Made by a program: the position numbers and the translations under genes. Positions 8,238 to 17,200 of a DNA stretch of 64,000 nucleotides are shown here, one piece after another. The notes under the pieces are model-generated. The model was given only the letters and a program-made list of their open reading frames with translations. It searched no databases and was not told the DNA's origin. Source of the stretch: Nostoc sp. UHCC 0702 (lineage in GTDB: Bacteria; Cyanobacteriota; Cyanobacteriia; Cyanobacteriales; Nostocaceae); contig CP071065.1 in NCBI GenBank assembly GCA_017164015.1, forward strand, positions 7,159,501 to 7,223,500, given 5' to 3'. Every line of letters starts with the position of its first letter. Positions within the stretch are counted from its first letter, which is position 1.

Positions 8238-9242
8238 CTAATGGCTGACTACTACCTCTTCTTCAAGACGAGTGAGTCGTTCTGCCAACAGTTTTTCTAA
8301 TTGTTCCAACGCTTTGGTGAAGCCTTGAATACCCTCTGATAGTTTGTCAGTTGCCATGCGATCAGCAGCGTGCAATTTGTCATAGGTAGCTTTGTCAATG
8401 GATATTTTTTCAATTTCCAAGTCTGCTACCTTGGCGGGGTCAAGTTTGCGTGGTAGTTCGCCAATGGTTGCTTGTAATTCAGCTAAAAGTGACGGAGAAA
8501 TTGTTAGCAAGTCACAACCAGCAAGTTCGGTAATTTCCCCAACGTTGCGGAAGCTGGCTCCCATAACTTCGGTTTTATGGCCGAATTTCTTGTAGTAATT
8601 GTAGATTTTGGTGACTGACAAAACCCCTGGATCTTCAGCAGAGGGATAGCTATCCCGTCCACTATCTTTTTTGTACCAGTCGAGAATCCGTCCGACAAAG
8701 GGAGAAATCAAGGTGACACCGGCTTCTGCACAGGCGATCGCTTGGTGCAAGCCAAATAACAATGTTAAGTTACAATGAATACCTTCTTTCTCCAGAATTT
8801 CCGCAGCACGAATGCCTTCCCAAGTGGAGGCAATTTTAATCAGCACGCGATCGCGGCCAATTCCAGCAGCTTTGTATTGGGCAATCAATTCTCTAGCTTT
8901 GGTGACAGTCGCTTCTGTATCGTAGGACAAACGAGCATCTACTTCTGTGGAGACTCTTCCGGGGATAATTTGTAAAATCTTCAATCCAAAGGCAACTGCC
9001 AAGCGATCAAAAGCTAGAGAAACCACTTGTGCTTGACTGGCTCCAGTTCCGGCATCTTTCTTGGCCTGGAGTAAAGTTTGATCGACAATTTCTTGATACT
9101 CCGGCATCTGCGCCGCAGCGGTAATCAGTGAGGGATTAGTGGTAGCGTCTTGGGGTTTGAACTTCTCGATAGCTTGGATATCCCCTGTATCCGCAACCAC
9201 AACAGTCATTTGGCGCAATTGTTCTAGTAAATTTTTAGACAT
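8238..9242 (-). CDS. tal: transaldolase
   Basis: 334 residues, matching TalB-type transaldolases of the oxidative/non-oxidative pentose phosphate pathway (sedoheptulose 7-P + glyceraldehyde 3-P to erythrose 4-P + fructose 6-P). The Schiff-base lysine is K136 in DRVLIKIASTWEG. Other family blocks are ATTNPSLI, GRVSTEVDARLSYD, CNLTLLFG, SPFVGRILDWYKK and MGASFRN. A strong GGAGG site lies just before the ATG. It sits with pyk, gap and ackA on the same strand, so these sugar-phosphate enzymes may be regulated together. Confidence 0.96.
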   Translation of the reverse strand: MSKNLLEQLRQMTVVVADTGDIQAIEKFKPQDATTNPSLITAAAQMPEYQEIVDQTLLQAKKDAGTGASQAQVVSLAFDRLAVAFGLKILQIIPGRVSTEVDARLSYDTEATVTKARELIAQYKAAGIGRDRVLIKIASTWEGIRAAEILEKEGIHCNLTLLFGLHQAIACAEAGVTLISPFVGRILDWYKKDSGRDSYPSAEDPGVLSVTKIYNYYKKFGHKTEVMGASFRNVGEITELAGCDLLTISPSLLAELQATIGELPRKLDPAKVADLEIEKISIDKATYDKLHAADRMATDKLSEGIQGFTKALEQLEKLLAERLTRLEEEVVVSH

Positions 9243-9367
9243 ATAAGCCTCCGTGATGTTTGTTTAGGATTTACCCTATTCCCTCTTCTTTAAACTCGTT
9301 CCTATTCCTTACAATTCCGATTTTGGCAATTTTTCTTAACTATTGCCGTTTTTTACTAGCTTGACCC

Positions 9368-9530
9368 TTATATGAGGGGGATGAGGGGGATGAGGAGGAT
9401 GAGGAGGATGAGGGGGATGTAAGAAAATAATAGTTTTTGACTTGCTCCCTCATCTCCCCCCACTCCCTCATCTCCTCCCACTCCCTCATCTCCCGTTACT
9501 CCCTCATCTCCCCACTCTCTCGTCCTTATT
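9368..9530. repeat. low-complexity GA/CT-rich tandem repeats
   Basis: Tandem GATGAGGGG-type units, then CTCCCTCATCTCC-type units, between pyk and tal. The arrangement can fold as a long imperfect hairpin. The ORF predicted across it (VGGDEGVGGDEG) is a repeat artefact. Confidence 0.7.
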
Positions 9531-9539
9531 CTAAGTGCC

Positions 9540-10970
9540 CTATGCGGTAATTGGCTGTCCAATAGAATGCACTTTAATTAAACTAGTTGTTCCTGATTTA
9601 CCAATTGGCACGCCAGAGGTAATCACCACTTTGTCACCTTCCTTCACCAAACCCATGTCTAGAACTGTGTTCACCACATTCATAAACATTTCTTCAGCAT
9701 GATGGACTGGTGGAATAAGTAAGGGTATCACACCCCAAGAAAGGGCTAGCTGATGGTAAGCAGTTTTATCAGGAGTTAGGGCAATTATCGGCGTAGTTGG
9801 TCGGTATTTAGACACTAGTTGTGCTGTACCGCCTGAAGAGGTGTTGCAGAGAATCGCCCGTGCGCCGGTTTCATAGGCGATGCGACATACTGCCTCTGCC
9901 ACAGATTCGGTGACGCTGAGACTGCCTGCTTCATGACACCATGCATGTCTGCTACCTTCTTGCAAAGACTTTTCTGTCCGTACAGCGATATTATGCATTA
10001 CTTCCACGGCGGCGGTGGGAAATTGTCCCACGGCAGTTTCACCAGAAAGCATGACTGCATCCGTACCATCTAAGATGGAGTTGGCAACATCGGTGGCTTC
10101 GGCACGGGTGGGATCAGGGGCGCTAATCATGGACTCTAGCATTTGGGTAGCTGTAATCACTGGTTTGCCAGCTTGATTACAACGGCGAATAATGTCTTTT
10201 TGAATCAGCGGTACTTCGTGAATGGGCATTTCCACCCCCAAATCGCCACGGGCAATCATAATACCATCGGCAACCTTGAGGATGGAGTCAATTTGCTCTA
10301 CTGCTTCTGGTCTTTCGATTTTGGCAATTAGGCGAATCGAAGCACCAGCTGCTTCAATCATCCGCCGGGCAGGTTCTAAGTCTTGTGGCGATCGCACAAA
10401 GGAAACTGCCACCCAATCTACACCCAACTGAATCCCAAAGCGCAAATCCATCAAGTCTTTTTCTGTGATGGAACTCACGGGTAAGGGAGTTTGTGGTAGG
10501 TTTACGCCTTTATGAGTCGAAATTAACCCGCCAATTTTCACCAGCGCTCGAATTTTATCGGCATCGCGATCGCTTACTATCAATTTGACGCGACCATCAT
10601 TAATCAGAATCGATTCGCCTGGCCGCACCATCGCAAACAAAGTTGGTAGCGGTAGCGGCAGCTCGTCGATACTATCGCCTTTCTCTTGCAAGACAAAGGT
10701 AACTTCATCGCCAGCTTCGACTTTTAGCCCTTCTGCTGGTAACGTTCCCAAGCGAATCTTGGGGCCACACAAGTCTTGCATGATGGCGATCGGCTTGTGC
10801 TGGTCAGTACTAATCTGCCGCAGATGCTTGGCAGTTTGAGCGTGGACTTCATGGGCGCCGTGAGAAAAATTCAGTCGTGCCATGTTCATCCCAGCTTCTA
10901 CCAAAGCTTGCAGCCGATCAGGTGCAGATGTAGCAGGGCCAACAGTACAGATAATTTTGGTTCGACGCAT
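9540..10970 (-). CDS. pyk: pyruvate kinase
   Basis: 476 residues from the preferred ATG at 10970 (MRRTKIICTVGPATS, the canonical N-terminus); an in-frame start at 11042 would add 24 non-homologous residues. Family blocks are NMARLNFSHG, DLCGPKIRLG, the catalytic IAKIERPEAV, MIARGDLGVE, TATQMLESMI and the C-terminal GTTSLIKVH. It converts phosphoenolpyruvate + ADP to pyruvate + ATP. It is in the same orientation as gap upstream and tal downstream. Confidence 0.96.
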   Translation of the reverse strand: MRRTKIICTVGPATSAPDRLQALVEAGMNMARLNFSHGAHEVHAQTAKHLRQISTDQHKPIAIMQDLCGPKIRLGTLPAEGLKVEAGDEVTFVLQEKGDSIDELPLPLPTLFAMVRPGESILINDGRVKLIVSDRDADKIRALVKIGGLISTHKGVNLPQTPLPVSSITEKDLMDLRFGIQLGVDWVAVSFVRSPQDLEPARRMIEAAGASIRLIAKIERPEAVEQIDSILKVADGIMIARGDLGVEMPIHEVPLIQKDIIRRCNQAGKPVITATQMLESMISAPDPTRAEATDVANSILDGTDAVMLSGETAVGQFPTAAVEVMHNIAVRTEKSLQEGSRHAWCHEAGSLSVTESVAEAVCRIAYETGARAILCNTSSGGTAQLVSKYRPTTPIIALTPDKTAYHQLALSWGVIPLLIPPVHHAEEMFMNVVNTVLDMGLVKEGDKVVITSGVPIGKSGTTSLIKVHSIGQPITA

Positions 10971-11134
10971 AGGGATTAGGGGGTTGAGGAATAACCTGCA
11001 ACATGGACACTTTGTGCTTATGCGATCGCCTAGATCGTCCATATTACAGGTGTTTCATATTACTGCTGTCCTATGTGAAAATACTTTTTTATTCAGTCCT
11101 TGCAGTCATATAAAATTTATCCCAAATCCCGAAA

Positions 11135-11240
11135 GTTGTTAGTTGTTAGTTGTCAGTTGTCAGTTGCTAGTTGTTTATATTGGTTCTTAACTCCTAACTT
11201 CAAACTCCTAACTCCTAACTCCTAACTCCTAACTCTTAAT
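11135..11240. repeat. heptameric tandem repeats (STRR)
   Basis: GTTGTTA/GTTGTCA units followed by ACTCCTA units fill the gap between gap and pyk. Confidence 0.8.
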
Positions 11241-11243
11241 TCA

Positions 11244-12284
11244 TCAAACTGCGCCTACAGGAGCGAGTTGTTCTTTCTGTGCCATCGACAAAATTAGGTC
11301 AACTACCCGATTCGAGTAGCCCCACTCGTTGTCATACCAAGCAACTACCTTAAAGAAGTTGGAATTCAGTTCAATTCCAGCACCAGCATCGAAGATACTA
11401 GAGTGAGTATCACCCTGAAAATCGGTGGAAACTACTTCTTCATCGGTGTAACCTAAGATACCTGCCAACGAACCTGACGCAGCCTCCTTCATCGCCGCAC
11501 AGATTTCTTTGTAACTGGTAGCTTTGGCAGTTTTGAAGGTTAAATCAACCACAGAGACATCGGGAGTGGGCACTCGGAATGCCATACCTGTCAATTTCCC
11601 TTTCAATTCTGGCAAAACTAGTGCCACAGCTTTGGCTGCACCTGTGGAAGAAGGAATGATATTTTGGGCTGCGCCTCGACCACCGCGCCAGTCTTTTTTA
11701 CTGGGGCCATCTACGGTTGGCTGGGTAGCAGTCATGGCGTGGACTGTGGTCATCAACCCTTCGGTCAAACCAAAGTTATCATTGATGACTTTAGCGATGG
11801 GAGCCAGACAGTTTGTGGTACAGCTGGCATTGGAGACAATGGTATCTTTGCTAGGGTCAAAGAGGTGATGATTTACACCAACCAACAAAGTAGGCACATG
11901 TTCTGGATCTTTAGTAGGAGCGGAAATCACAACTCGCTTTGCACCAGCTTTCAGGTGGTTTGCTGCTCCTACATGGTCGGTGAACAGTCCTGTAGATTCG
12001 ACAACATAATCTACACCCAATTGTCCCCAAGGTAAATCTGCCGGATTTCTCACTGACACGCAAGGGATGAAATGCCCATCAATAACGATACCGTCATCTT
12101 TGGCTTCAATTTTGTTGTTTAACTTACCATGGGTTGAATCGTACTTCAACAGGTAAGCAAGGTTATCTGGTGGTACTAGGTCGTTAATGCCTACAAATTC
12201 GAGATTAGGGTTGTTGAGTCCAGCCCGAAGCACAAGCCGCCCGATGCGACCAAATCCATTGATGCCAACTTTCAACTTCGTCAA
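11244..12284 (-). CDS. gap1: type I glyceraldehyde-3-phosphate dehydrogenase, NAD-type (Gap1-like)
   Basis: 346 residues. N-terminal Rossmann motif GINGFGRIGRL, catalytic C155 in SNASCTTNCLAP, general base H182, and the C-terminal WYDNEWGYSNRV. Asp35 in GINDL and the Q-P-T-VDGPS segment after TAT fit the glycolytic NAD-specific type. Calvin-cycle NADP-using Gap2 enzymes carry other residues at these positions. In heterocyst formers Gap1 serves sugar catabolism. The cluster with pyk and tal supports a catabolic role. Cofactor choice is inferred from residues only. Confidence 0.93.
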   Translation of the reverse strand: MTKLKVGINGFGRIGRLVLRAGLNNPNLEFVGINDLVPPDNLAYLLKYDSTHGKLNNKIEAKDDGIVIDGHFIPCVSVRNPADLPWGQLGVDYVVESTGLFTDHVGAANHLKAGAKRVVISAPTKDPEHVPTLLVGVNHHLFDPSKDTIVSNASCTTNCLAPIAKVINDNFGLTEGLMTTVHAMTATQPTVDGPSKKDWRGGRGAAQNIIPSSTGAAKAVALVLPELKGKLTGMAFRVPTPDVSVVDLTFKTAKATSYKEICAAMKEAASGSLAGILGYTDEEVVSTDFQGDTHSSIFDAGAGIELNSNFFKVVAWYDNEWGYSNRVVDLILSMAQKEQLAPVGAV

Positions 12285-12994
12285 AATTAAACCTCCTGTC
12301 GTGGAAAGCTGAAGAAAAGGAGAAGGTTAAAAGTCAAAGGGTCGCGGCGAGGAGTCCCCAACCAGATTTTTAATTGGTTGGAGACGAACGCCCCTCTGTG
12401 ACTGGGTACTGGGTACTGGGTACTGGGAAATTGTGACAAAATTCGGGAGGGGTTTGAGCCGCCTTCCATAATTTTTCTGCTTTAAACCCAATACCCAGTC
12501 CCTAATCACCAGTCCCCCTTCGGGTTCGCCAGTCGCTCATGGGGGGAACCCCCAAGACCGCGCTGGCTCACCAGTCCCCTTTACAAGAAATTGCTTTTTA
12601 CTCTTTACTTATAATGATCCTGACAGTCTAAGTTAGCTAAAGCATATTTGCTTGGCATCTTTTAAGGTTTGCCCAACTCTCACCTGCATCCCTGTGTTGT
12701 CAAGGGGTGGGTTGACAATTCATGAAAGCGTGCTGTTGAAGTCTATTCATCATTACAGCGCAACGAAGATACTATACTAACCACTTCAAAGCTGTTTTTC
12801 AGTAATTTCTCAGCTAAAACTCAGATTGGTATGAGTAAATGACACCTGAACTTTGTACTTACAACAAGGTGATTTCTGCTCTTGTAATGGTAATGACGTG
12901 ATGACTCCTAGCTTCTAGGCAAGTTCAGCAAATATTTATCCAATGTGGCAAGAATCATTGTCTGGAAATATTTCCCAATTATCACAAGCTAACA
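12285..12994. other. intergenic region with repeats
   Basis: 710 bp between divergent genes. It carries TGGGTAC tandem units (about 12405-12428) and a hairpin-forming repeat at about 12530-12575 (GCCAGTCGCTCATGGGGG...GCGCTGGCTCACC). A related copy lies at about 61190-61300. The rest, next to the PEP-CTERM gene, shows no gene. Confidence 0.6.
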
Positions 12995-13873
12995 ATGAAT
13001 AATCATAGTATGGCCGCAGTATTCAAGAATCAAAAAGTGATTGCGATGACATTTGGGGTTGTCTCAACTTTCACAATGGCATCAGCTGCACCAGCAGCTA
13101 CCATCAAGGTAACGGTTGAGAATATCGCACCACAGCAAGGTGTTGTTGTGACTCCTTTATGGGTAGGCTTTCATGATGGTAGCTTTGATATTTTTAACTT
13201 GGATCAGCCTGCCTCAACTGATGTGGAACGTTTAGCTGAAGATGCTAATACTGCACCCATTGGCAGTACATTTCTAGCTAGTGGCGCTGGACAAGTTCAA
13301 GGAACGCTTTTAGGCCCTGGTATCAGTCCTACTTCACCGCCACTTATTCCTCCAGGTGCGATCGCTACTCAAACATTCCAGATTGATGGTAGTCTTGCTA
13401 GTAGTCGCTACTTCAGCTACGGTGCAATGATTGTTCCTAGTAATGATGCTTTCATTGCTAATGATAATTCACGCGCTTTCAAAATTTTCGATGATGCAGG
13501 TAATTTCATTGGTGCTGATTTTATAGTTACTGGAAATCAGATTTGGGATGCTGGCACTGAAGTGAACGATGAAATTCCACAAAACACTGGACTTTTGGGA
13601 CAGACTGTGCCTAACACTGGTGTTACCGAAAATGGTGTAGTTAGACAACATCCCGGTTTTATTCCAGGAGGTAATATTTTAACTGCGTTTCCTAATGCAG
13701 ATTTGACAATTCCAGGCTACCAAGTGGCACATATTAAAGTTGAAGCAGTACCAGAACCATCTAATGCTGCTGGGCTATTTTTTGTTGGTTTGTTATGGCT
13801 GGGGGTTCGTCTGCGTCGGCAAGTAATTACTAATCAGGATAAAAATTTTGACCTTGCTGAATCCGGGGATTAG
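12995..13873 (+). CDS. spondin-domain PEP-CTERM protein
   Basis: 292 residues. Signal peptide to about residue 35 (VIAMTFGVVSTFTMASAAPAA). The body reads as a spondin_N-type domain (KVTVENIAPQQGVVVTPLWVGFHDGSFDIFN...LAEDANT...SYGAMIVPSNDAFIAND). The C-terminus has the sorting signal VPEPSNAAGLFFVGLLWLGVRLRRQ: PEP motif, hydrophobic helix and basic tail. PEP-CTERM proteins are processed by exosortase and linked to exopolysaccharide; no exosortase gene is in this window. The tail after the basic cluster is about 15 residues longer than usual. Confidence 0.88.
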   Translation: MNNHSMAAVFKNQKVIAMTFGVVSTFTMASAAPAATIKVTVENIAPQQGVVVTPLWVGFHDGSFDIFNLDQPASTDVERLAEDANTAPIGSTFLASGAGQVQGTLLGPGISPTSPPLIPPGAIATQTFQIDGSLASSRYFSYGAMIVPSNDAFIANDNSRAFKIFDDAGNFIGADFIVTGNQIWDAGTEVNDEIPQNTGLLGQTVPNTGVTENGVVRQHPGFIPGGNILTAFPNADLTIPGYQVAHIKVEAVPEPSNAAGLFFVGLLWLGVRLRRQVITNQDKNFDLAESGD

Positions 13874-13924
13874 GGACTGACAAATAAAAAGTATCCTAAT
13901 TACAGTGCATTCCGCCTGAATGAG

Positions 13925-14075
13925 GTACACAAGGGCAGGATGCCCACCCCACTCCCAAGAGCGAGTGATAGCCACTATTCGTCGGGGGTGGGACTCCTCA
14001 TCGCCCGGTCATTCATCCCACGCTCACCCGACAGAGGAGCGTGGGGCTTGTGCCCGATTCAGCTAAAAGGTTGAT
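13925..14075. mobile_element. solitary IS200/IS605-type end or derived non-autonomous element
   Basis: The segment near 14010-14065 reads CATTCATCCCACGCTC followed by a loop and GAGCGTGGGGCTT. It closely matches the right end of the IS605-like element at 32285-32325 (CATTCATCCCACGCTC...GACGTGGGACTT). The left part also has a CCCACCCC/GGGGGTGGG stem. No transposase is present. It looks like a leftover end or a small palindrome-carrying derivative. Confidence 0.55.
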
Positions 14076-14174
14076 TGTGAAGCAATATTACAAACCTTGC
14101 AAAAATATTTAGAAATTGTCTGCCAGGCAAACATGGTTCTAACGTAGAACCTATAGGAGAGGCTTGAGGTAAAT

Positions 14175-14495
14175 GTGATGAACAAGAATGATATTCAAAA
14201 CTATCGGTTTGTCTGTACCCTGACATTTGGTGATATATATGGTCAAATAATTGTTTGGTTAATCACAATTACTATAAGTTTGGCATCAGCTTTGGCGTTG
14301 ATGGGTGCTAGACGACCAGTTTATGCCTTAGCAACGGTGGGTCTAGTGGTGCTGCTATCGCTGCCTTTCTTGCTATTTGCATTTGTGACTACCTTGTTAA
14401 ATCATATTGAATTAGTTTCTGTAGACGCAAATACAAAAACTGAACCTATACCTGGTAATGTTTCCCAGCAACAACCTATACAAGCGACTAGCTGA
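14175..14495 (+). CDS. small membrane protein, unrecognised
   Basis: 106 residues with two hydrophobic helices: about residues 24-44 (IIVWLITITISLASALALMG) and 50-74 (ALATVGLVVLLSLPFLLFAFV). The tail is polar and Gln/Pro-rich. The start could be either of two adjacent ATG codons. It is followed by an intrinsic terminator and then sdhA. Its position 180 bp before the succinate dehydrogenase flavoprotein gene is suggestive, but it lacks the heme-ligand pattern of a classic SdhC or SdhD. Function unknown. Confidence 0.55.
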   Translation: MMNKNDIQNYRFVCTLTFGDIYGQIIVWLITITISLASALALMGARRPVYALATVGLVVLLSLPFLLFAFVTTLLNHIELVSVDANTKTEPIPGNVSQQQPIQATS

Positions 14496-14559
14496 AGATT
14501 TAAAAGTTAGGAGTTAGGAGTACCTACATCTGCAACCTGACTTGAAAATTTCAACAATG

Positions 14560-14588
14560 TCCCTGTCTCTAGGCAGGGTATTTTTTTG
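14560..14588 (+). terminator. intrinsic terminator
   Basis: Stem CCCTG...CAGGG followed by TATTTTTTT, downstream of the small membrane protein and before sdhA. Confidence 0.65.
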
Positions 14589-14671
14589 TAGAGAGGCGAT
14601 CGCACTTCAGCAAACCTGATTAATCACATCTCTACAATAGAACAGCAGTTATTTGCGATCAAGGTCTAAGT

Positions 14672-16399
14672 ATGTTGGAACATGATGTGATTATTATCGG
14701 GGGTGGGTTGGCGGGATGTCGCGCTGCTGTAGAAATAGCCCGAACTGACCCCCAATTAAATATTGCTGTGGTTGCTAAAACCCATCCTATCCGTTCTCAC
14801 TCGGTGGCTGCCCAAGGTGGTATGGCCGCATCACTCAAAAATGTGGATTCACAAGACAGTTGGGAAGCACACGCTTTTGATACTGTTAAGGGTTCTGATT
14901 ACTTAGCAGACCAAGATGCAGTCGCAATTCTCACCAAAGAAGCCCCAGATGTAGTGATTGACCTAGAACACATGGGTGTTTTGTTCTCTCGCTTGAATGA
15001 TGGTCGCATTGCCCAACGGGCTTTTGGGGGACATTCCCATAACCGCACTTGCTACGCTGCTGATAAAACTGGTCACGCGATTTTACACGAATTGGTTAAC
15101 AACTTGCGGCGTTACGGCGTACAAGTTTATGAAGAGTGGTACGTGATGCGTCTGATTTTGGAGGAGGGGCAGGCTAAAGGTGTGGTAATGTTCCATCTTT
15201 TAGATGGGCATATAGAAGTTTTGCGGGCGAAAGCGGTAATGTTTGCTACAGGAGGTTATGGTCGCGTTTATAACACCACCTCCAATGATTACGCATCTAC
15301 AGGTGATGGTTTAGCAATGACCGCGATCGCCGGTTTGCCCTTGGAAGATATGGAATTTGTGCAATTTCATCCCACTGGGTTGTATCCGGTAGGGGTGCTG
15401 ATTTCGGAAGCTGTGCGGGGAGAAGGGGCTTATTTGATTAACTCCGATGGCGATCGCTTTATGAAAAACTATGCACCTAGCCGTATGGAACTGGCTCCTC
15501 GTGATATTACCTCACGAGCGATCGCTTACGAAATTCGCGCTGGACGTGGTGTTCATCCCGATGGTAGTGCTGGAGGGCCTTTTGTCTATCTGGATTTGCG
15601 GCACATGGGCAAAGAAAAAATTATGAGTCGCGTCCCCTTCTGTTGGGAAGAAGCACACCGCTTGGTAGGTGTTGACGCTGTGACTCAGCCTATGCCAGTG
15701 CGTCCCACTATTCACTATTGTATGGGTGGCATACCAGTGGATACTGACGGACGAGTTCGTAGTAGTGGCGAGAATTTCATTGATGGCTTTTTTGCGGCTG
15801 GTGAAACAGCTTGTGTTTCTGTTCATGGTGCAAATCGTTTGGGGAGTAATTCGCTGCTAGAGTGTGTAGTTTATGGTAAACGGACTGGGGCAGCGATCGC
15901 TCAATATGTGCAAAAACGCAAGTTACCGATTGTAGATGAGCAACGTTACATTACAGAAGCCCAGCAACAAATCCAAGCCTTGCTAGAACAGCCAGGACAG
16001 TATCGCATTAATCAAGTCCGTCAAGCCTTCCAGGATTGTATGACTGAATTCTGCGGCGTTTTCCGCACTGAGGCATTAATGCGTGAGGGTTTGCAAAAGC
16101 TCGAAGAATTACAACAACAATATCCACAAATTTATTTAGATGACAAAGGCAGTTGTTGGAATACAGAAATTGTAGAAGCCTTAGAATTGCGGAGTTTGAT
16201 GGTAGTGGGTCAGACGATTTTAGCATCAGCCTTGAATCGCCGAGAAAGTCGTGGCGCACACTTCCGTGAAGATTATTCGCAGCGAGATGATGCTAATTTC
16301 CTTCAACACACAATGGCTTATTATTCACCAGCAGGTATTGATATTCAATATCGCCCGGTGACAATTACCATGTTTCAGCCACAGGAAAGGAAATATTAA
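14672..16399 (+). CDS. sdhA: succinate dehydrogenase/fumarate reductase flavoprotein subunit
   Basis: 575 residues. FAD-binding dinucleotide motif IIIGGGLAGCRAAVE at the N-terminus, the flavinylation-site region SHSVAAQGGMAA, GHSHNRTCYAAD, the FATGGYGR block, EFVQFHPTGLYP, IHYCMGGI, and the FAD-binding HGANRLGSNSLLECVVYGKR. It oxidises succinate to fumarate and feeds electrons to the thylakoid quinone pool. sdhB is not adjacent, which is usual in cyanobacteria. The length fits the shorter SdhA class rather than L-aspartate oxidase. Confidence 0.93.
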   Translation: MLEHDVIIIGGGLAGCRAAVEIARTDPQLNIAVVAKTHPIRSHSVAAQGGMAASLKNVDSQDSWEAHAFDTVKGSDYLADQDAVAILTKEAPDVVIDLEHMGVLFSRLNDGRIAQRAFGGHSHNRTCYAADKTGHAILHELVNNLRRYGVQVYEEWYVMRLILEEGQAKGVVMFHLLDGHIEVLRAKAVMFATGGYGRVYNTTSNDYASTGDGLAMTAIAGLPLEDMEFVQFHPTGLYPVGVLISEAVRGEGAYLINSDGDRFMKNYAPSRMELAPRDITSRAIAYEIRAGRGVHPDGSAGGPFVYLDLRHMGKEKIMSRVPFCWEEAHRLVGVDAVTQPMPVRPTIHYCMGGIPVDTDGRVRSSGENFIDGFFAAGETACVSVHGANRLGSNSLLECVVYGKRTGAAIAQYVQKRKLPIVDEQRYITEAQQQIQALLEQPGQYRINQVRQAFQDCMTEFCGVFRTEALMREGLQKLEELQQQYPQIYLDDKGSCWNTEIVEALELRSLMVVGQTILASALNRRESRGAHFREDYSQRDDANFLQHTMAYYSPAGIDIQYRPVTITMFQPQERKY

Positions 16400-16473
16400 A
16401 CGATGATAAATCGAGGGGACTGCAACGGCCTCGTCCACCTCGATTAACAACAGGAGTATAAATTTTATAACTA

Positions 16474-16683
16474 ATGACAAAGCCTGACTTTAGCAAAATG
16501 ACCCGTCAAGAACTCAGAGCATACGTTTTGGCTCATCGAGAAGATGATGATGCTATCGAAGCTCTGATTAAACGCGGAAATCCTAATAGTATAAAATATC
16601 CATTTCCCCAGACTGAAGAGGATTTGAGAGAAATGGAAGAGATACTTAAGAGGAAACTAGGTAGCAGTGAAGAAGCCCTGTAA
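16474..16683 (+). CDS. small DUF6887-like protein
   Basis: 69 residues, MTKPDFSKMTRQELRAYVLAHREDDDAIEALIKRG...KYPFPQTEEDLREMEEILKRKLG. This resembles the small cyanobacterial DUF6887 proteins, which often come as a pair with a DUF6888 partner; that partner is not seen here. It is acidic and helical, and resembles antitoxin-sized proteins. It lies 75 bp after sdhA. Function unknown. Confidence 0.7.
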   Translation: MTKPDFSKMTRQELRAYVLAHREDDDAIEALIKRGNPNSIKYPFPQTEEDLREMEEILKRKLGSSEEAL

Positions 16684-16714
16684 GAGGTTGTTTGAAAAGT
16701 CTAATATGTTACTC

Positions 16715-16860
16715 ACCTGGGCGATTGGAAATCGCGTCTACACAGAGGAAACCCACCTCCGTGGGTTTGAAATCCTTGATTTTGTGTTAGTCCGTGCAGG
16801 CGGACTTTGCCTGTGTAGTAGCGAATTATATTCGCCCAAAACTTTTCAAACATCCTCTAA
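16715..16860. repeat. dispersed hairpin repeat
   Basis: The sequence GATTGGAAATCGCGTCTACAC leads into an ACCCACCTCCGTGGGTTT hairpin, then a GTCCGTGCAGGCGGAC hairpin, then TAGTAGCGAATTATATTCGCC. This layout is typical of a repeat found many times in Nostoc genomes. The 69-codon frame across it is not a gene. Confidence 0.65.
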
Positions 16861-17200
16861 AGCATTTTTATTTTAGTCAGAGATTTTAATTCAGAGAAAA
16901 TAAGTAAGCTAGGATGCCTAAACTGATGACATGAAAAAATCTGCCAGCAACAAATCAGTTCAGGCAGTAGATAGGTAAGAAAAGGGGAAAGGAACAATCG
17001 ATTTGCTGGAGTTGCAACAGCAAAGATTCCCTCTTCAAAAATATATTTTACCCCTCTGCGATCGCTCTAAAAACTTAGAGCCTTAGCGCCAATATTAGCA
17101 CTTGTGACCAAGCCAAGCATCTTTCTCTTAATACTTGTGTGACTTCCACCTTTGTTACGATATTCTTCAAACTGGTTCAAACATACTAGAATAATCACCA
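16861..17200. promoter_or_regulatory. leader region of the PIWI-RE operon
   Basis: 340 bp without a gene before the three-gene operon. It contains a 7-bp inverted repeat TTTGCTG (17002-17008) and CAGCAAA (17018-17024). A promoter is expected but no convincing -35/-10 pair was identified. Confidence 0.4.

Noticed and set aside
9368..9562. 64-codon frame with GDEGV repeats
   Set aside because: Artefact of tandem repeats between pyk and tal.
11524..12035. Two long plus-strand frames opposite gap1
   Set aside because: Antisense shadows of a strongly conserved gene.
16667..16876. 69-codon frame after the DUF6887-like gene
   Set aside because: It spans a dispersed hairpin repeat and its residues follow the repeat; no homology to the expected DUF6888 partner.
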